Below, piece after piece: positions 1-8,200 of a stretch of DNA of 10,024 nt. The position numbers and the translations under genes are program-made. The notes beneath the pieces were generated by a model, which was not told the DNA's origin, ran no database searches, and saw nothing but the letters and a program-made list of their open reading frames with translations. Within the stretch, counting starts at the first letter, position 1. Each line of letters opens with the position of its first letter. Source of the DNA: Ignavibacteria bacterium (GTDB taxonomy: Bacteria; Bacteroidota; Ignavibacteria; Ignavibacteriales; Melioribacteraceae); contig DAIEQP010000273.1 in the NCBI GenBank assembly GCA_027347805.1, positions 1-10,024 on the forward strand, given 5' to 3'.

Positions 1-1487
1 GATACAGCACCATTCAAACTGATTGAGCTATAACCTGATTTTGCATAGCTAACAGGAACAACTCCATCCTGAGTGAAACCCCAGTCCATAATTGTATATG
101 GTTGTGGTCTCTTGTATCTTCCCTGTTTAGCGGCAAAGTAAGTACCATTAATTCTGAGATCTGGAGCTTTTCTTGCCCAAACCCAACCAGCATTTGCGTT
201 TGCAACAGAGTCACCGTAAACCCAAGGATCTTTATCTAAATATCTATCGTATGTTTCGCCGTTACGGAAATAATATCCTGCGCTAACTTCATAAAAGATT
301 TTGTCTGATAAAGCTTGAGTAACTTTTAAGCTTACAGTTCCATTGTTAATTTTTTGTTCGCCAACACGTGTATTTAATAAGTTCTGAATGCCGAAAGCAC
401 CAGCATCATATCTTTCCATTGAATAGTTACCGGCTAATCTTACTATGAATGGTTTAAGATCCATATTAATTGTTCCGGTAAAATTATATACATCCTGTTG
501 AGCATGAGGACGAGCACCAGCTGGATATGTAACATTAACTGTATCGTGTGTGCTAGGATCGCCAATAAAACCCATATTCATACCAGGAAGAGCCTGGCTG
601 TTGTTATCTCTATCATAACGATAGTTTGCATTAAAGAAGAATTTAAAACGCTGATCGAAGAGCGGTCCGCTTAATACAAAACTGGATTCATCATAACCAT
701 ACCAGTTAGCGCCTAATCTCTGTTCACCGTCGTAAGCTTTACTCTTGCCGTTGAAGTTAATGTTATCAGTAATATATTCGAAGCTTGATTTAAGCTGAGT
801 ACCACCAGACTTGTAAGCTTGACGAATAATACCAGCATTTGCATTACCAAATTCAGCTGTGTAACCACCAGTCTGAACCTGAATTTCTTCAAGAGCGTCC
901 TGAGAAATAGTTACAGCACGACCACCACTAAGTGGACTTTTAATAGAAACACCTTCAAGGTAGTAACCATTTTCATCATTTCTACCACCACGGATATATG
1001 TATTTCCGTTAGATTGAGTAACACCTGCTGTTAAACCAACGATTGTATTAACACTTCTTACAGGTAGAGCCTGAATATCTTCTGCTGTTGTAATTCTTAC
1101 AGCGTTTGTATTATCCTTTTGGATAATAGGTTTTTGTGCAACGATATCAATTGTACCAACTTGGATATCTTGACTAGGAAGTTGGAAAGAAACATACTGA
1201 GTCAAGTCAGCATTAACTCTCACGTTGGACATTGTAACTGTTTTATATCCAACGTATGAATCTCTAAGTGTATAAACACCAGCTTCTAAGTTAGGAATTG
1301 TAAAATCTCCATTTGCATCAGTGTTTGCGCCAAAAGAGCTTCCTTCAACAACAACGTTAGCTCCAATCAGTGCTTCACCAGATTGCAAATCGACTACTTT
1401 TCCCTTGATTCTACCCTTGGTTCCTGCTGTGAGTAGAACAGGACAAATTGCAAAGAGTAGCAAAAGGTAAAAAATCTTTCGCTGCAT
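1..1487 (-). CDS. TonB-dependent outer-membrane receptor, N-terminal part (C-terminus outside window)
   Basis: The frame is open from an ATG at 1485-1487 to the left edge, giving 495 visible residues without a stop. Residues 1-21 form a signal peptide (MQRK, then a Leu-rich core). Residues about 26-105 resemble a carboxypeptidase-regulatory-like beta-sandwich (GKVVD near 29-33, DANGDF at 57-62, GYKT at 80-83). Residues about 118-230 are a TonB-receptor plug: the YIRGGRNDENGYYLEGV segment at 164-180 and the EIQVQTGGYTAEFGNANAG segment at 201-219 are typical. The rest shows alternating Tyr/Asn/Arg-rich strands expected of a 22-strand barrel. Such receptors import siderophores, vitamin B12, glycans or peptides using TonB/ExbBD energy; the substrate cannot be told here. 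No SusD-like partner is visible. The start is supported by TAAGGAG six bases upstream. Family confidence is high, specificity unknown. Confidence 0.93.
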   Translation of the reverse strand, partial: MQRKIFYLLLLFAICPVLLTAGTKGRIKGKVVDLQSGEALIGANVVVEGSSFGANTDANGDFTIPNLEAGVYTLRDSYVGYKTVTMSNVRVNADLTQYVSFQLPSQDIQVGTIDIVAQKPIIQKDNTNAVRITTAEDIQALPVRSVNTIVGLTAGVTQSNGNTYIRGGRNDENGYYLEGVSIKSPLSGGRAVTISQDALEEIQVQTGGYTAEFGNANAGIIRQAYKSGGTQLKSSFEYITDNINFNGKSKAYDGEQRLGANWYGYDESSFVLSGPLFDQRFKFFFNANYRYDRDNNSQALPGMNMGFIGDPSTHDTVNVTYPAGARPHAQQDVYNFTGTINMDLKPFIVRLAGNYSMERYDAGAFGIQNLLNTRVGEQKINNGTVSLKVTQALSDKIFYEVSAGYYFRNGETYDRYLDKDPWVYGDSVANANAGWVWARKAPDLRINGTYFAAKQGRYKRPQPYTIMDWGFTQDGVVPVSYAKSGYSSISLNGAV

Positions 1488-1493
1488 AGTTTA

Positions 1494-1500
1494 CTCCTTA
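1494..1500 (-). promoter_or_regulatory. Strong Shine-Dalgarno of the TonB-dependent receptor gene
   Basis: The minus strand reads TAAGGAG, followed by six bases and then the ATG at 1487. This is the best ribosome binding site at any annotated start in the window. It fixes the receptor start codon immediately before its signal peptide. Confidence 0.8.
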
Positions 1501-1560
1501 TTAGTTGATTAAGTTAAGAAAGGGTTTTTGAATTGAAAAAACTTGTAAAAATAATAACAA
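1501..1560 (-). other. Possible 19-codon leader ORF upstream of the receptor (weak)
   Basis: On the minus strand a perfect AGGAGG (1566-1571) stands five bases before a TTG. That TTG opens 19 codons rich in Leu, Phe and Ile, ending in TAA at 1501-1503. A second TAA, which is also the start of the receptor's TAAGGAG, follows directly. The arrangement could be a translated leader coupled to the receptor. It rests on a non-ATG start and a short AT-rich frame, so chance is a serious alternative. Confidence 0.2.
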
Positions 1561-1584
1561 TAATACCTCCTAATTGTTTAACAA

Positions 1585-1590
1585 ATTATA
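1585..1590 (-). promoter_or_regulatory. Possible -10 element for the receptor gene (weak)
   Basis: The minus strand reads TATATAATTTG here, containing TATAAT, about 95 bases before the receptor ATG. It also nearly matches the Bacteroidota -7 consensus TAnnTTTG, but is one base too long. I see no convincing -35 or -33 partner, so this is only a candidate. Confidence 0.25.
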
Positions 1591-1801
1591 TACAAAGGAA
1601 CACTTTATTATGCCCTCTGAAACCAACAAACTTTTAGGTGTATAACCTCATCTATATTTTCTTTCGAAATGCGGAGTCAAAATAAATGTATAAGTTCTAG
1701 AAATCAAGTAAAAACTAATAAAAAAATTAAGAAACTCACAATTTGACCAATAAATAAAAACTGTTTTAAAACGGAACACCTTTGAAATATAAAATACCAG
1801 A

Positions 1802-1832
1802 CTGAACTATTTATATCAATATAAAAATTCAG
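1802..1832 (-). terminator. AT-rich hairpin after the propeller gene, candidate terminator
   Basis: Seven bases after the propeller stop codon, the minus strand can fold CTGAATT against AGTTCAG (one G-U pair), then, past a single bulged T, TTTATAT against ATATAAA with a tiny loop. The stem is about 13-14 pairs but almost all A-T. The downstream strand is T-rich (TATTTTATATTTC) without a clean U tract. Position fits the end of the four-gene operon; strength is doubtful. Confidence 0.4.
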
Positions 1833-1838
1833 ATTATT

Positions 1839-2822
1839 TTATCTCTTGATTCTTAGTATTATTTCTTTCTCGTTAAGTAAAACAAGTCCGTTAAAAAAAG
1901 TACAAAACCACTTGTTGTTCCATTTATCAATATATACAAAAAAAATCAGATCATCATTCAATGGAGAATTTGTTTTGTTAAAACTTCTCCAGACTTTTCC
2001 ATCAAACATTAATACTCCTCTGTCAAAAGAGGCAAGCCAAATTTTTCCCTGCTTATCCGATGATACCGAATAAAATCCTGTAAATGGAATATCAGAATTT
2101 TCTTTGTTAAATGATTTGTAATTTCTGCCATTCCAGATTCCAAACGCACCGGCTTTGTGCGCTAACAAAATATTTCCTTCAGCATCTTCATTTATTTGAT
2201 AGATTCCCTCGTCTGTAAAAGTGGAATCCAATTCGTTTGTGTAGAACCATTTTCCATTTATGATTACAGCAGTTTTTTCAGGTGTACCTATCCAAATGTT
2301 TTTTTTGCTATCACATAATACTGATGTTACTTTATTATTAGGCAGCCGCGAGTTCTGCTTATCATAAACCACAAAATTTTTCTGATCAAATTTCACCAGT
2401 CCTCTAAAGCTTGTTCCAATCCAAAGATTATTTTCGGAATCAACTGATATTGAATAAACAGCATCATCAGGAAGAGGAGAATTTAATGTTGTATAAACTT
2501 TCCATTTATTATTTTTTAAGCGGGCAAGTCCTCCGCCGTATGTTCCAATCCAAACAGCATTTGTGCTGTCAACAGCAATACATCTAATTGAATTATGCGG
2601 GAGTGGTGAATTTTTTGTATTAAATATTTTCCAGTTTTTCCCGTCAAAAAAAACCAAACCCTGATCATAAGTACCGATCCAGAAATTATTTTTTTTATCC
2701 TGCAGAATGAAATCTATGCTATTGGTTGGCAGAGGTGAGTTGGAGCTGTTAAAATTCTTCCACTTATAATTCTCTGATGATCCAAAGATCATCAGAGATA
2801 AAATGAAAATTATTAAATGCAT
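1839..2822 (-). CDS. Secreted seven-bladed propeller protein (Reg_prop-type repeats)
   Basis: The protein has 327 residues. Residues 1-16 are a short hydrophobic export signal (LIIFILSLMIFG). From residue 19 to 319 there are seven consecutive units of 42-44 residues, each built on the pattern W-x-x-F/Y, NSxLP, a short I-x-x-I strand, D-x-x-x-N, WIGT and G-L-x-x-F-D-G-K. Unit borders are near 19, 63, 106, 149, 192, 234 and 277. This matches the two-component-regulator propeller repeat (Reg_prop) and would close one seven-bladed beta-propeller. In many Bacteroidota such propellers are the periplasmic sensors of hybrid histidine kinases. Here no Y_Y_Y, transmembrane or kinase domain follows, so it is a stand-alone exported protein. 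It starts seven bases after the thioredoxin stop with no clear Shine-Dalgarno, suggesting translational coupling. Its ligand or partner is unknown. Confidence 0.85.
   Translation of the reverse strand: MHLIIFILSLMIFGSSENYKWKNFNSSNSPLPTNSIDFILQDKKNNFWIGTYDQGLVFFDGKNWKIFNTKNSPLPHNSIRCIAVDSTNAVWIGTYGGGLARLKNNKWKVYTTLNSPLPDDAVYSISVDSENNLWIGTSFRGLVKFDQKNFVVYDKQNSRLPNNKVTSVLCDSKKNIWIGTPEKTAVIINGKWFYTNELDSTFTDEGIYQINEDAEGNILLAHKAGAFGIWNGRNYKSFNKENSDIPFTGFYSVSSDKQGKIWLASFDRGVLMFDGKVWRSFNKTNSPLNDDLIFFVYIDKWNNKWFCTFFNGLVLLNEKEIILRIKR
1866..2768 (-). repeat. Seven in-frame coding repeats of the propeller
   Basis: Seven units of 126-132 bases encode the propeller blades. Units 1-3 are the closest to each other (NSPLP and WIGT both intact). 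Unit 4 keeps WIGT but loses the following G-G-L. Unit 5 is degenerate: TNELDS replaces the NSPLP region and ILLAH replaces WIGT. Units 6 and 7 have WLAS and WFCT at that place. The divergence indicates old duplications under structural constraint. Confidence 0.8.
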
Positions 2823-2829
2823 TTAAATT

Positions 2830-3150
2830 TTAGAGAAGCTTATTTATTTTTTCTGTAAATGCAGATTTAGGAACGGCACCAATAATAGTATCTTTTAATT
2901 CTCCTCCTTTAAAGAAAAGAACTGTTGGAATACTTCTTACACCGTATTTAATTGCTGTCTGCTGATTTTCATCGACATCCAGTTTTCCAATTTTAGCCTT
3001 GCCATCAAATTCGCCGGCAAGTTCTTCGATTATTGGAGCGATCATTCTGCATGGTCCGCACCAAGCAGCCCAAAAATCAACAACAACCGGTTTATCTGAC
3101 TTCAAAGCTTCAGCGTCAAAATTTCCATCTGTAAATGTGACTGGTTTCAT
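2830..3150 (-). CDS. trxA: Thioredoxin
   Basis: The protein has 106 residues, the normal length of a single-domain cytoplasmic thioredoxin. It carries the redox-active WCGPC motif (Cys31 and Cys34), the preceding VVVDFWAAW strand, the buried Asp25, and the cis-proline loop RSIPT (Pro75) that faces the active site. There is no signal peptide or membrane anchor. Thioredoxin reduces protein disulfides such as those of ribonucleotide reductase and peroxiredoxins, and is recharged by thioredoxin reductase, which is not in the window. The start is supported by GGAG at 3159-3162, eight bases upstream of the ATG. It lies 21 bases after the acyl-CoA dehydrogenase and seven before the propeller gene, so it is probably read from the same message. 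Family assignment is secure; which of possibly several thioredoxins this is cannot be told. Confidence 0.95.
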   Translation of the reverse strand: MKPVTFTDGNFDAEALKSDKPVVVDFWAAWCGPCRMIAPIIEELAGEFDGKAKIGKLDVDENQQTAIKYGVRSIPTVLFFKGGELKDTIIGAVPKSAFTEKINKLL

Positions 3151-3171
3151 TTTTAAATCTCCAATTAATTT

Positions 3172-4314
3172 TTATGCAACACCATTCTTCTTAAGAACTT
3201 CTCTTGCGATAATTCCTTTTTGAATTTCTGATGTACCTTCAAATATTCTATTGATACGTGAATCGCGATAATATCGTTCAATTGGCAACTCTCTTGAATA
3301 ACCCATTCCGCCATGAATTTGAACTGCAAAGTCGGCAATCTTATCCAAACATTCTGAGCAATATAATTTTACAATTGCGGAATTCTTTGAAACATCTTTT
3401 TTGAGATCATAATCGACTGCGGTTCTATAAACAACTGATTCCATCGTAAAAACCATTGACGCCATTTCTGCAAGCATAAATTGAATTGCCTGGAAATTAG
3501 AAATTGACTGATCAAATTGTTTACGCTGTTTTGCATAAACAGTTGATTGTTCAAGTAATTCTTTTGCAGCACCTAAACATGCGGCACCTAATCCTAATCT
3601 ACCGGCATTCAAAGTTTTCATTGCAAGAAGAAATGCTCTTCCGTCGGTTCCAATCAAATTCTCTTTAGGAATTCTGACATTATCAAATGTAATTGCGTTA
3701 GTTGTACTTCCTTTAATACCCATTTTCTTTTCAGCAGGGCCGGCAGTATATCCTGGAGTACTTGTCTCAACAATAAAAGCACTAATACCTTTTTCAGTTC
3801 TAGCAAATACTGAAACTGTATCGGCAATACCGCCGTTGGTAATCCAAAGTTTCTCTCCATTAATTACCCATTCATTGCCATCCAATGCTGCTTTAGTTTT
3901 GACATTAAAAGAATCGGAACCTGCTGATGCTTCAGTTAAACAAAACGCACCAATTTTTTCACCCTTTGCCAAAGGAGTAAGATATTTTAATTTCTGTTCT
4001 TCACTTCCACCAAGATAAATTGTATTTGCACCAATTGACTGATGAGCACCGATAAATGTAGCTGTAGACATACAACCGCGTGCAATCTCTTCCTGCATCA
4101 CACAGTAACCAACTTCACCAAATCCTCCGCCTCCATATTCTTCGGGAAACGAGACACCCAGAAAGCCAAGCTCTCCAAGTTTTTGTCTTAAATCTTCTGG
4201 AATTTTTTCTTCAGCATCTATTTTTGAAGCGATCGGTTTTATTTCGTTATTTACAAAATCGCGAGTCATATCGCGAAGCATTTTCTGCTCTTCAGTAAGT
4301 TCAAAAGGGTGCAT
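3172..4314 (-). CDS. Acyl-CoA dehydrogenase (short-chain/butyryl-type)
   Basis: The protein has 380 residues, the standard length of a short- or medium-chain acyl-CoA dehydrogenase. These FAD enzymes oxidise acyl-CoA to trans-2-enoyl-CoA and pass electrons to electron-transfer flavoprotein. The N-terminal helical domain is followed by the first family signature AFCLTEASAGSD (123-134) in the FAD-binding beta domain, and WITNGG (157-162). The C-terminal helical domain has QRKQFDQSISNFQAIQ (263-278), the second signature HGGMGYSRELPIERYYRD (334-351), and IFEGTSEIQ (357-365). Glu359 is in the position of the catalytic base of MCAD and butyryl-CoA dehydrogenases. The gene starts 14 bases after the SDR gene with a CGGAAAA site upstream of the ATG. 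Chain-length preference is not readable; butyryl- or branched-chain acyl-CoA are both possible. No etfAB genes are in view. Confidence 0.93.
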   Translation of the reverse strand: MHPFELTEEQKMLRDMTRDFVNNEIKPIASKIDAEEKIPEDLRQKLGELGFLGVSFPEEYGGGGFGEVGYCVMQEEIARGCMSTATFIGAHQSIGANTIYLGGSEEQKLKYLTPLAKGEKIGAFCLTEASAGSDSFNVKTKAALDGNEWVINGEKLWITNGGIADTVSVFARTEKGISAFIVETSTPGYTAGPAEKKMGIKGSTTNAITFDNVRIPKENLIGTDGRAFLLAMKTLNAGRLGLGAACLGAAKELLEQSTVYAKQRKQFDQSISNFQAIQFMLAEMASMVFTMESVVYRTAVDYDLKKDVSKNSAIVKLYCSECLDKIADFAVQIHGGMGYSRELPIERYYRDSRINRIFEGTSEIQKGIIAREVLKKNGVA

Positions 4315-4328
4315 ATTTTATTTTCCGT

Positions 4329-5153
4329 TTATTTAATGAGTGAACTAGTCCTTTCCCCAATATAGTTAACAATATATTCTCCGCCGTCAACACCAATAAC
4401 ATTACCGCTAATCCAATCTGCTCTTTCATCGCACAGCAGAACAATTGCTTTTGCTACATCGTCCGGAGTTGTTAATCTGTTATGTGGATTTTTTAATTTA
4501 GCTGATGAAAGCATTTTATCAAAGTTAGGAATTTTATTACCGGCGGGAGTATCTGTAACACCTGCCATAATAGAATTACATGTTATTTTCATAAATCCCA
4601 ATTCAACAGCAAGCTGACGAATGTGAGATTCAAGCGCAGCTTTTGCTGCAGACACAGCACCGTAATTTGGAATAACAGTATGAGAACCTGCGCTTGTTAA
4701 TCCAAATATTCTGCCGCCGTGAGCAAATAATTCTCTCTGCACCAAGCCTTGTGTCCAGTAAACCAATGAATGCGCCATTACATCTAATGTCATATTCATT
4801 TGCGCCGGTGAAATTGAATTGTTTGGATTTTTTGAGATGTATGGTTTAAGCGTACCAAACGCTAGAGAATGAATAAGAACATTAACATGAGGATGTTCTT
4901 TAGTAGCAAATCTTTCTTTTATTTCGTCAAGTGTATCATTAATTTTTATTTGATCAGCAGCATTGATATTAAAGAACACAGCTTTCTGTCCTGTTCTCTC
5001 TATTTTTTTAATAACCTGCTGAACAGCCGGCATAGTTGCCTGACGATCAAGATGCACCCCGAATATATTATAACCGTTTTTTGCTAATTCAACTGCGGAG
5101 GCACCGCCAAAACCGCTAGAAGCACCCAGAATCAGTGCCCATTTCTTTTCCAT
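4329..5153 (-). CDS. SDR-family oxidoreductase, probable FabL-like enoyl-ACP reductase
   Basis: The protein has 274 residues. The nucleotide-binding glycine motif GASSGFG spans 10-16, and His34/Arg38 after the second strand suggest NADP(H). NVLIHSLAFG (91-100) matches the N-x-x-x-S strand of enoyl reductases. The active site has Ser154, then Tyr164 and Lys171 in NYGAVSAAKAALES, which is the Tyr-x6-Lys spacing of FabI/FabL enoyl-ACP reductases rather than the usual Tyr-x3-Lys. The classical glycine motif, the KAALE helix and ISGNVIGVDGG near the end resemble FabL more than FabI. The expected reaction is NADPH reduction of trans-2-enoyl-ACP in fatty-acid synthesis. AAAGGA seven bases upstream supports the start. 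It heads a tight operon with acyl-CoA dehydrogenase and thioredoxin. Another SDR activity on acyl thioesters is the main alternative. Confidence 0.82.
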   Translation of the reverse strand: MEKKWALILGASSGFGGASAVELAKNGYNIFGVHLDRQATMPAVQQVIKKIERTGQKAVFFNINAADQIKINDTLDEIKERFATKEHPHVNVLIHSLAFGTLKPYISKNPNNSISPAQMNMTLDVMAHSLVYWTQGLVQRELFAHGGRIFGLTSAGSHTVIPNYGAVSAAKAALESHIRQLAVELGFMKITCNSIMAGVTDTPAGNKIPNFDKMLSSAKLKNPHNRLTTPDDVAKAIVLLCDERADWISGNVIGVDGGEYIVNYIGERTSSLIK

Positions 5154-5180
5154 CTATATTTCCTTTGATTAATTGTGGGG

Positions 5181-5211
5181 CAAACTTAATAAATCAATTT
5201 TTATTATCAAA
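5181..5211 (-). promoter_or_regulatory. Bacteroidota-type promoter ahead of the SDR operon
   Basis: The minus strand reads TTTG (5208-5211), 19 bases, then TAAGTTTG (5181-5188). This is an exact match to the -33 TTTG / -7 TAnnTTTG pattern known for the Bacteroidota primary sigma factor, at normal spacing. The start of transcription would fall near 5175, leaving a leader of about 20 bases before the ATG at 5153. It sits in the only sizeable gap between dnaE and the SDR gene. Confidence 0.55.
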
Positions 5212-5229
5212 CGAAAAGCGGACATGCAA

Positions 5230-8200
5230 CTAGTTTGAAAAATACTTAACAGAATCTTCACCCAGAAGCGTAGTAAGTTTTTTAATTAATTCATCACTTA
5301 ATGTTACTTTATAATTAATTAAGAACTCACGATTCGTTCCATTATCCTTTAAAGCAACTACAACTGGAATTTTACCTGAATGTTCTTCCAAAATATTTTT
5401 TACATCGTTTATAATTTTGGGTTCATGAACAAATGAATTAATTATTAAACCAAGACTTTTTGTGTATTTCTGTTTAACATCATTCAATGCAACTGCTTCT
5501 TCTACGTGAAGTTTAATTGCATCTCCGCTGCTTTCAAGCATTCCTTTAACAAGGATTGTTGATTCAAGTAGAATCAAGTCTTCGTACTGAGAATAAACTT
5601 TAGAAAACATTAAACATTCGCATGAGCCTGAAAAATCATCCAATTTGAAAAACGCCATTTTATTTCCGCGTTTATCCATTTTGGTACGAAGATCTGTAAC
5701 AACACCAATTGCTCTCACAGGATCTTTGAAATTATATGTTTCTTCTTCGCCCAAATGAACTGATGCAAATGAATTATATTCTGTTTCAAATCTTCTTAAT
5801 GGATGATCAGTAAGATAAAATCCAAGAACTTCTCTTTCTTTTGCAAGTCTATCTTTTACAGCCCAGGCAGGAACATTCGGTAATTCCTTTTCAACAATTT
5901 CAAGAGTTGTATCGCTGCTTCCAAATAAACTATCTGTAGTTTTACTTTTAGATCCCTGTACTTTACTTCCGAATTCAAGTGCTTCCTGGATTGCCACAAA
6001 ATTTTGAGCGCGGCTTCCGCCTAATGAATCAAAGGCACCAGCAAGTACCAATCCTTCCAAAGCGCGTTTATTAACTAACCTTGTATCAACATGTGAACAA
6101 AAGTCGTAAATGTTTCTAAAATTTCTAGCGAGTTTATCATGCCCATTCTTTATGGATTCAACCGCGCTGATACCAACGTTCTTAATAGCACTCATTCCAA
6201 AAATTATTTTCTTATCCTTCACCTTAAATTTAACAGTGGGATGATTAATATCAGGCGGTTGAACCTTAACACCAAGTTTTCTGCAATCCTCAAGAAGAGT
6301 TGTAACCTTGTCTGTATCGCCAAATTCGTTTGAAAGGTTCGCAGCTAAAAATTCCTCTAGATAATTGGCTTTAAGATAAGCAGTTTGATAAGCTACATAA
6401 GAATAGGCCACTGAGTGACTTTTGTTAAAACCATAATTTGCAAACTTATCAATCACATCAAAAATTTCTTCTGCAATTTTCTTATCTATATTATTAGCAG
6501 ATGCACCTTCTACAAATTTTGTTTTCTGCTCAGCCATAGCTTTTAAATCTTTTTTACCCATCGCACGACGTAATAAATCTGCTTCAGCCAAACTCATGCC
6601 TGCAACTCTGTTTGCAATTTGGATTACCTGTTCCTGATAAACTATTACACCATAAGTTTCCTTAAGGATTGGTTCCAGTACCGGGTGCAGATAAGTAATT
6701 TTTTTCTTTCCATGTTTGCAGGAAATAAAGTCATCAATAAAATCCATTGGGCCGGGACGATACAAAGCATTCATAGCTGATAAATCATGAATACTTGTTG
6801 GTTTTAATTGTTTCAGATACTCACGCATCGGGCCACTTTCAAACTGGAACACTGCAGTTGTCTGTCCTTTGCTAAACATATCATATGTTTTCTGATCATC
6901 GATTGGTATTTCATCAATATTAATTTCTACGCCGCGGTTTTCTTTTACAAGATCAATAGTATCTCTTATAATAGAAAGTGTACGCAATCCAAGAAAATCC
7001 ATTTTAAGTAAACCGGCATCTTCTAGATCTTTCATATTGAATTGAGTAACTACAGCATTGTCATCGCCATAAATTGCGAGAGGCACATAATCGCTTACAT
7101 CACCGGGAGTAATTACAACACCAGCAGCATGTTTTGATGCATTGCGGTTCATTCCTTCAAGGATACGGGAATACCTCAAAAGATCCTGCATCAAAGGATC
7201 ATCTGAATCTTTAAGCCACTTCAATTCAGGAACTTCCTGCAATGCCTGATCAATTGTATAAACTTTACCAAACTTTGAAGGAATCCATTTGGTAATATTA
7301 TTTACCTGAGGAATTGGAATTTTTAAAACGCGCGCAACATCCCTGATTACAGCTTTGGAAGATAACCTGTTGAATGTAATAATCTGAGCGACAGAATTTT
7401 CGCCATATTTTTCTTTCACATATTTGATTACATCTTCACGCTGATCATCCGCAAAGTCAACGTCAATATCGGGCATTGATGCACGGGAAGGATTTAAAAA
7501 TCTTTCGAAGAGTAAGTTATATGGAAGCGGATTTACATTTGTGATTCCCAATGCATAAGCAACCAGACTTCCGGCGGCACTTCCTCTACCCGGACCGACA
7601 GGTATGCCGCGGCTTTTTGCTGCATTTATAAAATCCTGAACAATTAAAAAATATCCTGCATAACCCATTTTGTTAATGACATCAATTTCATACTTGAAAC
7701 GGTCTTCAATATCAGGCGATACAGTTTTAAATTTTTTCTGCAAACCTTCTTCAGCTAACTGAATAAAATATTCATCAAGGTTTTTAGCAGTAGAATCTTT
7801 TGGAATTGGAAACTGTGGATAAAGATGCCCTTCTTTTTTCAGATCAAGATTTATTTTTGATTCAATCTCAAGAGTGTTTTCAACTGCTCCCTTGAAATTC
7901 TTGAAAATCTTTTTCATCTCCTCAGAACTTTTGAAATATATTTCTTCAGTTCCGTATCGTAAATCTTTATAATCAACCGTACCGGTTTTATCACCAAGAC
8001 ATAGCAAAATGTTATGAGGTATTGCGTGTTCTTTATCGATATAATGAACATCATTTGTTCCCACTATTTTGATGTTCAAATCTCGGGCTAGTTTCGGTAC
8101 GCCATCGAGCAGAGGCTGTTCAATTTCCAATCCATGGTTTTGGACTTCAAGATAAAAATCATCATCAAACAACTCTTTAAGCTGAATTGCAATTCGTCTT

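Larger units (their letters stand above)
1488..1838. other. 351-base intergenic region between propeller gene and receptor gene
   Basis: No protein gene or structured RNA is recognisable. Reading in transcription direction it holds a hairpin after the propeller gene (1802-1832), a ten-base palindrome GTTTTAAAAC (1763-1772), a small interrupted inverted repeat AGGT/ACCT (1636-1648), the weak TATAAT (1585-1590), AGGAGG at 1566-1571, and the receptor's Shine-Dalgarno. It probably separates two transcription units and carries the receptor promoter. Confidence 0.6.

Noticed and set aside
14..214. 66-residue minus-strand frame at the left edge
   Set aside because: It is out of frame with the receptor, whose own frame is open through this stretch with typical barrel sequence.
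819..1034. Plus-strand reading frames inside the receptor, propeller, acyl-CoA dehydrogenase, SDR and dnaE genes
   Set aside because: They are antisense or out-of-frame shadows with low-complexity composition, no recognisable domain and no ribosome binding site, and each lies within a clear minus-strand gene.
1443..1445. Lipoprotein signal at Cys15 of the receptor
   Set aside because: The residues before the Cys are FAI, which do not form a lipobox, and the Cys lies inside the hydrophobic core; a type I signal peptide is more likely.
1763..1772. Palindrome GTTTTAAAAC as an operator
   Set aside because: A ten-base AT-rich palindrome is expected by chance in such sequence and no second copy or regulator gene is present.
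5230..8172. A DnaE starting at the TTG at 8170-8172
   Set aside because: The TTG codes an internal Leu in KELFDDDFYLEVQ; it has no spaced Shine-Dalgarno and starting there would remove half the PHP domain.
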